Both the position numbers and the translations under genes were made by a program. From the NCBI GenBank assembly GCA_946800325.1, contig OX326961.1, forward strand, positions 45,843,415 through 45,907,414: a stretch of DNA of 64,000 nt. The letters are read 5' to 3'. The DNA comes from Luzula sylvatica. Taxonomy: Eukaryota; Streptophyta; Magnoliopsida; Poales; Juncaceae. Positions 24,854-34,987 of this stretch are shown one piece after another. Under the pieces are notes generated by a model. That model saw nothing but the letters and a program-made list of their open reading frames with translations, was not told where the DNA came from and searched no databases. Position 1 is the stretch's first letter, and every line of letters begins with the position of its first letter.

Positions 24854-25108
24854 TAATTAATTTGTTGGTTTTATATGAACAGATATGGGGGTGTTGGTTG
24901 GAAAAGGTGGATTTTATGGGAATGTTTTCAGAATAACTCCACCTCTTTGTTTCACCAAGGAGGATGCTGGTAAGTTTAAAATATTCTTAATTTAATTATA
25001 AATAATTAATTAATTAGTATTACAATATATCACTTGGTTAAAATCTTGGGTTAATTTGTTTCAGACTTCTTTGTCGAGACAATGGACATTGCATTATCGA
25101 AGCTCTGA
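20551..25108 (+). CDS. AGT2: Alanine:glyoxylate aminotransferase 2-like, PLP-dependent, mitochondrial
   Basis: Nine exons: 20551-20745, 23287-23517, 23598-23768, 23841-23984, 24059-24238, 24314-24539, 24628-24741, 24883-24969 and 25065-25108. They give 463 residues, close to the family's ~475. It is a class-III aminotransferase moving the amino group of alanine to glyoxylate. The N-terminus [16 protein letters not shown] is basic and Ser-rich, as in mitochondrial presequences. Landmarks are NSGSEAN (~148), [10 protein letters not shown] (~172), [13 protein letters not shown] with the PLP-pyridine Asp (~277), and the Schiff-base Lys (~307), last residue of exon 5 (TMAK|GIGNG). FNTFGGNP and VLVGKGG follow. 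Introns 3 and 4 have GC donors; the others are GT-AG. Intron 1 (2.5 kb) is swollen by repeats. Plants have several paralogues (AGT2, AGT3, PYD4), so the exact orthologue is uncertain. Confidence 0.92.
21035..21298. repeat. AT-rich foldback repeat, copy 2 (in AGT2 intron 1)
   Basis: Same word order as 3401-3656: GGGTGAAA, TTTTCAATTTGCATCC, TTCTAATTAAACTAATCAAT, then TTTTTCACCCAACTTTAATTG and GAAATTTGGAAGCATA. Ends are inverted relatives. Confidence 0.5.
22706..23164. mobile_element. hAT-like element made of CCGAA/GACCCGAA repeats (in AGT2 intron 1)
   Basis: The right end, read in reverse, is TAGAGGTGGCAATCGG, the common plant hAT terminus. The left AGAGAGTGACAATTCCG is a plausible decayed partner. 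The body is a degenerate array of GACCCGAAA and GAACGATCCG words. A similar segment (GACAATTCCGAATGACCCG) precedes it at 22571. It adds about 460 bp to intron 1. Confidence 0.5.
24821..24852 (+). repeat. (ATT)n microsatellite in AGT2 intron 7
   Basis: Ten or so ATT units between exon 7 and exon 8. Confidence 0.9.
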
Positions 25109-25409
25109 ATTTCACCTCCTTATTAAATTAAAAAATATATATTTGCATAGCTATTTTATGTTAAATAATTGGAAGTTAGTTAGAAAATCAGACTGAAAAT
25201 TTGAAAATTGTGTATTTATTTAGATTAATCAGAACAATTTATCTTTCATTAAAAAAAGTTCTCTATTTAATCTCTAGATTTAAATTTTAAATAAAATTGA
25301 GAATTAAACGACTTTAACCACCATTCTCTAATCTAATATTAACATAAAAGATCGTAAAATAACCATAAATTCTACAATTCAAAACTAGCCCTCAATTTTT
25401 TTTTAAATC

Positions 25410-28400
25410 TCAAATTTCGTTCCATCGATCGAAAGGTTTCTTAATCAAATCAATTTGGCCTTCCTTTATCAACAGCTCTTCATCTTGCTCTTCGACTTTT
25501 TTACTTAGCAAAATAATTTCCTCTTGCATTTTCGAATTTCTCTCTCTAAGTTCCTTCACTTCTTGCAAAATCACATCCCTTTCTTTCGTAACCATTTTTA
25601 AAGAATCTCTACTCGAGGTCAATTTCGTAATTGTTCCTTGAAATTCGTCTTGTAGCAACTTTTTTTTTTTTGAAAAACTAAAGAGGCGAAGCCTCTTTTA
25701 ATATATTAAAGCAAAGTTTAATACATTGGTGCGATTTTACATGATAAATGTAAAAAAGTAGTTTCGCAAAAATAAATTATAATTGCAAAAGTAAGATACA
25801 TGCCGAGAGATGATGTTTTCGGTCATCCTTAGACGAACGCAACCTCCCTCTGCCCTTGGTTTGCCACGCGAGCTCGGATTGTCATCGAAGCTGTCACCGT
25901 CGCTGTCGCGGCCCGTCGCTCTCGGACTCGCCCCCGGACTCGCCCCAGACTCGGCCATCGCTCTCAGCCTCGTCCCAAACTCGCCCCAGACTCGTCCCAG
26001 ACTCGTCCCAGACTCGGCACCAGCCTCGCGATTTGTCGATTTCCCTTTTTCCTTTCCCGCTTTTTCCTTTCGTCGCCCTTTTGCCTCCACCCCAAAATCG
26101 GCCCGAGTTTTTGCTCTTCGAGGAGCTCCAAAATCGCCCCGATGGCGGCTAGGGTTTCGCCCCGATTTGTTCCATACACACACGACAAGGATAGGACGTA
26201 TCCTGGGTTTCTCAGCAGCGGCCGCAGCCTCCGCCCTTAGCTTCCCAGCAGCCTCGTCTAACCTACTCATCTCATCATCCACTGCCTCAATTCCGGCCAA
26301 GCCTTTTTGCTCATATAGAACTCGAACTTTCCTGTGCAACTCAGCTGCTCTGGCTAGATCAGCAGCAGGTCGGAGAGAGGAAATCGCTAGGTCGCCCTCG
26401 ATTCGCCGCCGTCGCCTCGCCCTCAGAGTCGCGGCTAGGTCGCCGTCGCCTCCCTTTCGCCTGGCGGCTGGCTAGCGTACGTCGCCTCCCTTTCGCCCCG
26501 AAATCGCCTGGCGGCTGCCGAAATCGCCTGGCGGCTAGGGTTCCTGAGCTTGTGTGTTTCCTCGCCAGTCCCTGAGAGAGGAGGGGGTGGAGGCGGCGGC
26601 TAGGGTTTGTCTCCACCCCGATATCGCCCCGAAATCGCCTGGCGGCTGCCTTTGAGCGAAGATGTGACTTACCGAACTTTTTGATGTCTTGTAGCAACTT
26701 TATATTCACGTCCTTCTCAATTAACTGTTAAAATTAAATAAAATCAATTTATGAATAAAAAATAAGCTAATATTTTTTTAGTTTACCTGAATTTTCATAT
26801 CTTTTGCGCGATGAGAGAGAATTGAAAGTTCATTATCAAGTTTCTTTATTTCATTTTCTTGAAAATCTTTCTTTCTAATTAGAGAAGCAATTTCGGTCTC
26901 CAATTCTTCAATTTCGAATTCTTTCGAGAAAATCTTTTCGCGCAAAATTTTATTTAACATCATTTCTTCCTTCAATTTTATAGCCATCTCATCCTATAAA
27001 ATAAACCTCATAATTAATTATAAACTTTGAAATCATAATAAGTTTTTAAGATATGAAAATCATACCTTTAATTCTGATTTTTCACCGATTTGAGAAATTT
27101 GATCCTTCGATTTGAATTTATCATCCAAAACCAACTCAACATTTCGAAAACTTCTCTTCATATTCTCAACTTCAATCTTCATATTTTTACACTTCAAACT
27201 ATAATTCATCAATTCATTATCCATTTTACCATTCACCCCCTTGAATTTCACAAAATCCAATAATTTCTCGCAAAACCGAGTGTTCTCATCTAACAACCTC
27301 AATCCCTTATTTTGCAAACTCTCCAATCTATCACGAATCTCCAAATTTAGACCAACAAAATTGCCATTTAACCCCTTCAAAATTGATTTATTCTCGTTTT
27401 TAACCGTCTCCAATTCACACCTACACGATTCCACTTCTTTTCTTAACTTTTGCTCCACACTTGCCATCCTCACAAGTTCGATATTTTCAAATTTATCCTT
27501 AAATCCTCGTACCAATTCAGAAATAGTTTTTTCTTGTTCGATTTTAATAATTTGAAGCTTCGAAATTGCTTTTTGCAAACTCTTCGTCTCTTCGATTTTC
27601 TCCTCGAAATTTTGCTCGACGTCATCTCTCTCCTTTTCTACTCGTTTGCATTTCTCCTGCCACTCTTTCGAGACACAAAGGAGATCATTCCTCTCCATTT
27701 TAACCCTCTCCAGTGTCGTCTCCAGTTCCTTCATCTCCAGTTCAGAACTCTCCATCCTTTTACCAACAACACGTTCGTTTTCTCGATACAAATTGACCTC
27801 TCTTTGTAACGCAACGTTTTGTTCGGCCAATTCTCTCACTCTCTCTCTTAATCGCTTCTCCTCGGCTTGAAATCTTTGAACTCTCACTCCAAATTCATTC
27901 GATCTTCTATCCAATTCTCTCTCTAGATTCAATTTCACCTCGACCTTTTCCCTCTCTAGCCTCCTCGTCCTCAAATCCAATTCCCTTTTCACGTTTTTAA
28001 AATTCTCATTGGCTGAAAACCTATCTGCAAGTCTCGATTTAATCTCAGAAACTAATTCGAGAGCTAAATTCTTGCTATCTTCATTAATTTCGCGAATTAT
28101 ACAAACCAAAGAAGCCAAACTCAACCCTTTACGATTCTTAATCATTTCGATTTCATAATCTTGATTCGAAATAACCCTAACTCTATCTTCGATCTCTTTA
28201 ATCTTTCTCAGTAGAATCTCGTCAGTAGACTTCTCGTCTTCTCCCAGTGGCGAATGCTCGTAAATATCTTCAAAATTGGGTTTAAGAGTGTCTTTATAAT
28301 GGATGTGTGGTAGGTTTCGGTGAAAAGAGGCAGTGTGGTCTTTTATGTGGTCTTCTTCTTCTTCGATGTATAAATCGAGTGTTTTGTTATTATTTTTTGA

Positions 28401-28815
28401 GAAGTTTGAGAATCGGGTTGGCTTGCATTTTAATGCGATTGGTGAATTGGGGGAAGAATTGTAGCCTTTTGATGAAGGAGAGTATAATTGTTCCTCTTTT
28501 TTCCTTTGGCACCTAGATTAAGAAATTAAAATTAAGAAAGAGATAAATATTTTGGTATGATAATTTGAATGGGATTGGAATTGGGACTTACTGGAGAGGG
28601 AAATTGCATTCGTGAGGAAATTTCCATTCTTCAAATTCGATTTGGGTAGGGGCTGCGTAGGAAAAGGATTGACTCCTTCTGAGATTGAGCAAAGAGAAAT
28701 CATTGCTTGATGAGCAATCTTCTTCGTGTGATTCAGTAGTATCTGTGTTGCTTTTATCTACGTTTTTGTCTTTTGGATCAGTATTAGAGGATCTGAATGA
28801 AAATAATCGCCTCAT
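25410..28815 (-). CDS. Long coiled-coil protein; last exon split by a retroposon
   Basis: Coding exons on the minus strand: 28815-28592, 28512-27066, 26993-26787, and a last exon 26724-26686 that resumes at 25646-25410 beyond an insertion. Without the insert the product would be ~717 residues. The N-terminus MRRLFSFRSS plus a Ser-rich segment with LRRSQSFS recalls plant filament-like/USO1-like proteins. From about residue 160 it is almost wholly Glu/Lys/Arg/Leu heptad coiled coil. An acceptor just before the start (28830 region) and a donor near 29149 suggest a 5'-UTR intron. The insert would replace the last ~79 residues with ~100 Arg/Gly-rich ones before a stop, unless it is spliced out. 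Function is unknown; a cytoskeletal or trafficking scaffold is only a guess. Its 3' end faces that of AGT2, 302 bp away. Confidence 0.75.
25661..26685 (-). mobile_element. Poly(A) retroposon with 16-bp target duplication and captured coding-like DNA
   Basis: GTCTTGTAGCAACTTT occurs at 25647-25662 and 26686-26701, flanking the insert. On the minus strand the insert starts ATCAAAAAGTTCGG and ends TTTAGTTTTTC plus an A-run, with the perfect hairpin AAGAGGC-GAA-GCCTCTT just before it, as expected of LINE-mobilised retroposons. The 5' three quarters is strikingly GC-rich against AT-rich surroundings. It includes a 200-codon minus frame (26339-25737) with coding-like sequence (HRKVRVLYEQKGLAGIEAVD) of unknown source. 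No reverse transcriptase domain. Confidence 0.8.
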
Positions 28816-29149
28816 TTCTACAAGCGCCTGTAATGTCGTCAACAAAAAATCAAAATTTGATGTGAAATTTAATAATTAACAAGAAAATAACCCAAAAGTT
28901 GAATCAAATATAAAAAAAATTCGCCCTCTTTGAAATTTGTATCTAAAAACATCGGATTAGATAAACAAGCTCTAATTTTCGTAAGAATTTTATCAGATAG
29001 TATGCAAGCATGACCAAAAATTCAATTTCAGATTAAAGAGGCCCAAAATTCAAAACCCCAAATTTGTACGCGATGAAAAAGGATTGAACGATAACCTTCA
29101 AAAGAAAAAAAGAGATAAAACAATCAGAGAAACGGAAGAAATAAGTACC

Positions 29150-30726
29150 TTCCTAATATCATCAACAATAGAGATTAGAGAAAAACCGGAGACTAAAACT
29201 CGGTATTGGAGAAGAGGAAATTCAAATATTTTCTACCGTTGAAGGAGTATAGGATTTGAATTATTGCAGTATTTGTGCTTAATAGTTCCTAAATTAAAGC
29301 GATTTTGAAAGGAATGAGTGACGTGATGGACGAAGAAAATCATAATTTGCATTTTTGCAACGGGCAAACGAGGTAATATCTTCTCCATTCAAAACAAAAC
29401 TGGAGATCATATGATCAGCCTTCAATTCAAATGGTTGGGCTCAACTGTGATTAAGCCCATACAATTATAGGCCATACTGTATAATTTATTTGTAAACCGA
29501 ACCAAACCGAACGGTCATCGTGGGATAAATCAATTTGATTTTTCGGTCCCTCGATCAGAATATTAATGTAGTTCGGTTTTTGCTCAGGTTTGATTTATAT
29601 ATAATTGATTTGAATATACGTAATTCAACATCAAAATTATCAATTATATTTTCATTTTTATATTAACATCAAAGTCACTTTATGAACACTCGGGTTATCG
29701 ATAATTGAACTCATTGGATCAAATATTTCGCATAATTAAACCCATCGGACCAATTCGATTTGATTTCCGAACAAGCCGAATTGGGCGACTATCAACCCAA
29801 AATTGGCAACAATTACCATTACCTCGAACCAATACAAAAATTATAAAATTAAGATAAATATTATAATTTACAAAAAATTCAAATTGCTCAAACAAGACTC
29901 GAATTCAATTCGCATACATAATACATTGTACAATCTTTCTTTACAGCTGCAAGAGCTATTTATTAAACAAACTTCAAGTAAATAATAACAGTCATAATTA
30001 CAAGTATATATATTTTTTTCTTTAAACTTACAGAACAAAAAAATATACTTTAATTTACGCGAAAATAGCCCAACAAATTCACATAACCAAAAAAAAGCGT
30101 CCGAGATTTAAATTTTGAAATCTCTACTTCTTCTCGGTCTCATAATCATTAGTAACCTTCTTTTCTTCGGGTTTTGGCTCATAAATTTCATCTTCGTGCA
30201 CGCTATCAAAAATAGAACCACCCTAGGATAAATCGAATAATAAATATTAATTAGCAACTAAAGTCTCCTTAGGTATTATTTTATTTTTTAAAATGAAAAA
30301 CAATTTTCTATTCATTTGTTTCTGTTTTTAATATACTGTTTTTTTTTTTTTTTTTTGAAGACATTTTTTTGTTTTTTTATTCTACGTGCTCACAAAACAA
30401 AGTAGTACATAAAAACAAAATATTTCATTAAGTTAAATTTGATAGAAAAAGAAGACAATAAAAAACATCCGTACTAATGATTTATATATGTCATCTACAT
30501 TTATCTTCTGTAAATATTGTCTCAACTAGTTCGAAATATCTTCATACAATAAAAATATTTATCATTATTTGCGACCACTAATAATAATAAAGCATTATTT
30601 GTTTGTGTAGATCAGATATAAATGTATTTGAGCACCAGAGTGTATTTGAAATGCCATAAAATATTATAATAAAACATATTAATTTTATGAAAAAGTCAAG
30701 ATAATAAAGTATGAGAGAGATATCGT
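29150..30726. other. Intergenic and promoter region of the coiled-coil gene
   Basis: The first ~110 bp probably holds the 5'-UTR exon of the minus-strand gene (donor context AAG|GTACTT near 29149). No TATA box stands out. The rest is AT-rich, with CCGAACCAAACCGAA-type words near 29495 and an A/T-run near 30340. No gene. Confidence 0.4.
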
Positions 30727-31207
30727 CGATGTTGCGCGGATACTTCAAAAATCAAGTCGTATCGTATCGGATGCCGTACCGGATACCGATACTCGTCGGA
30801 TACGTATCGGATACTTCACGTGGCGTATTCGAATATTTTATTTCATAATAATAACGGATATTTTTCGGATATTTATCGGATACTTCTAACGTATACAAAA
30901 ATGTATTTGAAAAATAAAAATAAAAATTTGAAATCGAAATAAATGAGTAATATGTATAAATAAATAACTAAATAAAATAAATATTTACTTAATAAGAAAT
31001 TATTTTGTAAAAACACTTTTATGATATTTTATATCAAATATATACTATATAAAAATATTAAATATATAAATTATAATTAATAAAATAATAAAATATATAT
31101 ATAAAGACCGTATCGTATCCTATATATTTTTGAAAACTACCGTATCGTCGTATCCGTATTGTGTCGAATACGATATCTGTATTCGTATCCGTATCCATGC
31201 AATATAG
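30727..31207. mobile_element. hAT-type GATACG/CGTATC foldback element, complete copy
   Basis: Perfect 8-bp duplication GATATCGT at 30719-30726 and 31208-31215. The left end CGATGTTGCGCGGATAC is matched by the reversed right end CTATATTGCATGGATACG. The subterminal regions are crowded with GTATCGGATAC words in opposite orientation on the two sides. No ORF. Relatives: 9850-10403 and 40434-40579. Confidence 0.8.
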
Positions 31208-31215
31208 GATATCGT

Positions 31216-32043
31216 GCATACTCCAAATAAATGATGCATTGAATACGAAAAAGGTCAATTTCATGATGTTCATGTCTTTTCTTATACTTTTACTCACATC
31301 AAACAGGCCTAGAATGACAAAGAAGAAATAAAATAGAAAAGTACGAAATATATTTTTCTTGCTTATGAAATCATGTTTTTTTTGTTGACAATTGAACATA
31401 AAAGATGAAAACAAAATTAATATGACAAATATGTTTTGATTATAAAATAACGAACATGTTTTCAAAATAAACGAATATGGGCAATATATATTTTTGACAA
31501 AAATAAACGAAAAACGAAAAATAAAATTGATGTCAAACCCACCATAATTTCTTTTGAGTAATTTTATACAACATGCTCTCGCAACATGATGATGAAGTAT
31601 AAGGTGTTGATTGAATTAAGTTAAACAATGTGAATACAATATCTAACATATAATCAATATCCTGTTGCGAAAACATGTTGCAATAGCATGTTACGTAGAA
31701 TTACTCATTTATTTTCGGGTGATGTCCTAAAGTACAATCTCAAGAGGCATTTAGAAGTATGAATATGTAAATATACTATATATAATTTAAATTTAAATTT
31801 ATAGAATACAAAAAATAGAGTCTCTATTTTTCAAAAAAATAAAAAACTTATTTTATTGTAAAAAATATATAATTATTTCTTTTGTATATATTTTTAAAAT
31901 AAAAAATTTGTTAGGTTAAGATTTTGTTGTTATACAGAGAAGAAGAAAAAAAATTGTATTTCTACGATGGTCAATTTGAGTATTATTTTAGAGACACGTT
32001 AATCCCCCCTGTTTATTATTTACAGATTAATTAGTAAAATTTA
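31216..32043. other. Intergenic, 3' flank of the minus-strand small gene
   Basis: AT-rich, no gene or repeat family recognised. Confidence 0.4.
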
Positions 32044-32382
32044 TCAAAATAATATGAAGTAAACCTGGCTAAGAGAAGACGGCTTGGTGGGAGCTTCGTC
32101 ATGGCGAACCTCTTCTTCTTGTTCTTCTTCATGGATCTCGAAAATGGGGCTAGGCTGATGCGCCATGTGACTGAGGTTATTGTTGGACGGGATGCGATGG
32201 TGGCGGCATCGGAAGGAACCGGCATGGGTGGTCGGAGCACACAAGCAAGTTTTGGTGCCGCCGCCGCCGTTCATGCTATTGAGGGAGTCCATCGACCAGG
32301 ACTTCTTCATCGACGTCACCTTCAATTGCTCTCTCCTCATCATCTGGCGTTGGCTGTCTGTTAGCACGAAATCGGTGTTCAT
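32044..32382 (-). CDS. Small basic protein with CLCAPTTHAGSFRCRHH motif (serine-rich protein-like)
   Basis: 112 residues in one frame. The centre carries CLCAPTTHAGSFRCRHHR, the signature of a plant family annotated as serine-rich protein-like (for example Arabidopsis At1g67910). Upstream is SMKKSWSMDSLNS, and the C-terminal part is acidic (HEEEQEEEVRHDEAP). Biochemical function of the family is not established; the conserved Cys/His spacing suggests a small metal-binding or folded module, which is inference. A donor (CAG|GTAAGAAAT near 32531) upstream suggests a 5'-UTR intron, and TATTTATA near 32620 is a plausible TATA box. The last six codons follow a CAG|GT, so an alternative spliced C-terminus is possible. 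Confidence 0.75.
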   Translation of the reverse strand: MNTDFVLTDSQRQMMRREQLKVTSMKKSWSMDSLNSMNGGGGTKTCLCAPTTHAGSFRCRHHRIPSNNNLSHMAHQPSPIFEIHEEEQEEEVRHDEAPTKPSSLSQVYFILF

Positions 32383-32639
32383 TGTTGATTTTTGTTGCCA
32401 ATTTATGATCTAATGGTTCTAAAGATCAATCAATCGATCGAGGATCAGATTATATGATTCGATTTTTGCCTCTCAAAATCCGATTAACAAGAATTGAAAA
32501 AATCTAACAAATTGAGATGCAATTTCTTACCTGAAACGTTGAAAATATTTTGAAGGAAGATTGACGAAGGATTCAAATTGAGATGGATGAAAGAGGAGGA
32601 AGGGGAAAAATGGTGCCGTATAAATACAAGTTTTGAGGC

Positions 32640-34987
32640 GGTAAAAGAGATTTTCTAATAATAGATAATTTAGTAATAATCAACCATTTTTTTGGAATTT
32701 CAAGATCAAATCTACAAAGTCAAACTAATGACTTTTCTCCTCTTTGAAGAAACTTTGATTTGCATAATCATTATAAAAAGAATCGTGCTCATTTTTTTTA
32801 TGTATACTTGATTTTTATTTATTATCATGGAATCATAATTTGATTATGTTTTTAAAGAAACATAATCCATCTTATTATAATAATAATTGTAATTATAATC
32901 ATGAAAATAGGTGGCAAAGAGTGGATTACACGTAGAATGCTGAATGCCTTGTCAGAGCAAACACATTGCACGACCGAGCATCATGCATGACCATCTCAGT
33001 CTTTGATATTAGTTCCCAGCAGAAGAAAATGAAAAAATAAAATAAAGATTTGTACAACAATAATTCATGGGTACGATATATAAATCGATCATACATTTGA
33101 CACAAATAATTAAATTTATGTTTGATTTTAAATTCATATTTACCTAATTGATATTATAAATTATGTATTTTTATCAAATTTGTAGTTTATTTACGTGATC
33201 ATATCATATTGACATGACTTGTATACCGTAATTTTAAAATACGGTTTCTCTACTATGCACATTAAAGAACCAAAACCATTTAAATTAAGGGCGAAATTCA
33301 ACTAGTACCCTCAAAATTTTTAAAAATCTTGAAATATTAAAAATGAGAATTCTGTCATTACCCGTGACATTTTACAATTTTTCTAGATTTTTTGTGACAT
33401 TTAGCTATTTCAAAAGTCCAATTAACAAAAATAACTATCAAATTTTTAAATTTGCAAATCAAACTCTTTCGTCATAGAAATTAAATTTTCTACAGAGAAT
33501 CTAACGAAAGTGTTTAATCATGATTTTTGTACGTTAATAAAGAAAAAAATAATTAAGCCATTTTCGCCAACCCTTCCGGCAAAACAAAAATATATATTTA
33601 TTTATAATTGTTTTCATTGGAAAGAAGCAAAAAAAAAAAAAAATTCACTTCGGCTAGCCCATGTGGCGAAAGAACATGTGCCAACATCTATTTAGGAATT
33701 TTTATGTAAAATTTTAGAGACTTATCAGTAAATATATCATTACTTTTTACTGGTATGTCCAAATTAAATTATATTTGTTTTGTTAGATTTGTTATTGTGT
33801 GTGAAATGGTTGTGTGAAATTTGATAGTTACATCTTTAATTTCTAATTTATTTATACTTTTCTCGTAATTATGGATTTATGCGAGAAATCAACATTACAA
33901 GTTTTCTTTTGTGATGTTTAAAAATCTAAAAAATATTTGTTCTGCATTCTTTGTATGTGCATATTTTCGTATTGGAAGATTTGTATGCTTAGTAAAAAAA
34001 ATAAAAAGAATTTTTTTTAAAATAATTAGGTTAAATAAGTTGCATGTCAAAAAAAATCATTTATCTGGGATATCCGTAAAATTTCATTTGGAAAGTATAC
34101 GCAACTTTTAATGATTTTGTACAAGTACATATGTTATTGTCCATGCTTGAAATATTTTCAGAATCCATTAATTATGCATAAATAATATTTCCCATCAATT
34201 TTATATTTTTTGACAAAAAAATCTTTATTCAAACCGACCCAACACGAAAATATTGAAAAGTTAGATAGTTATGTAATCATGGAATTGCACGGAATGGAAA
34301 TAAATAACTTAATCTATCATATTCTCGTAGAACAAGATGCGAACAACAAAAAATAAATATACATATTATGTTTGATTTGGAGCATTTCAGAATATATGAA
34401 TATGTCAAATACATGTATTTGATAATCAATATATACAATAATACATATTAGTTGTTTGATTAGATGAATTTCAAAATCACGCAAACAAAAATTCTTTGTT
34501 TGGATTGTTTGATTTTTAATAAAAATCCATATTATATTATATTATACATCATTATATTATATTATATTATATTATATTATATTACATTTTGTTATTTTAT
34601 ATTATATTATGATTTTCTATAAACTATTACGTATATTGTTATAATATAATAGATTATAATTATTTATGCATATAATTTGGAGAAATAATTATGTCATGAA
34701 ATACATGAATATGAGTTTTTCCTTGTATTTTGAAATACAATTTTTTTTGTGTATTCCGAAATTCATCCTCATATGCATGATTTTATCCAAATACATCAAA
34801 TTAAGGGATGTGTGCTCGAGCAAACAAAATTGACAATAATAACATTGGATGTTTGATTTCTTTGTTTAAGTGGTTTTGCATGGTATTAATTATTTTTTTT
34901 CTTTGTTTACTCTTCATCTGTGATCCTTCGACAATACTCCGAAAAAATTGTGTTTTTTTCTATCAAAGGACATTTCAATCATCGTGT
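32640..34987. other. Intergenic, no gene recognised
   Basis: AT-rich. Contains an A-run in 33625-33645. The open frames (for example 33911-34111) are short and without domains. Confidence 0.4.

Noticed and set aside
25810..26475. 221-codon plus-strand frame, Ser/Pro/Arg-rich
   Set aside because: It is the opposite strand of the GC-rich retroposon; GC-rich DNA has few stops. The poly(A) tail shows that the retroposon is on the minus strand.
27241..27870. Plus-strand frames of 74-119 codons
   Set aside because: Antisense shadows of the coiled-coil gene's second exon.
32101..32413. Plus-strand frames of 77-87 codons
   Set aside because: Antisense of the CLCxPTxHxGSFRC gene, whose motif fixes the coding strand.
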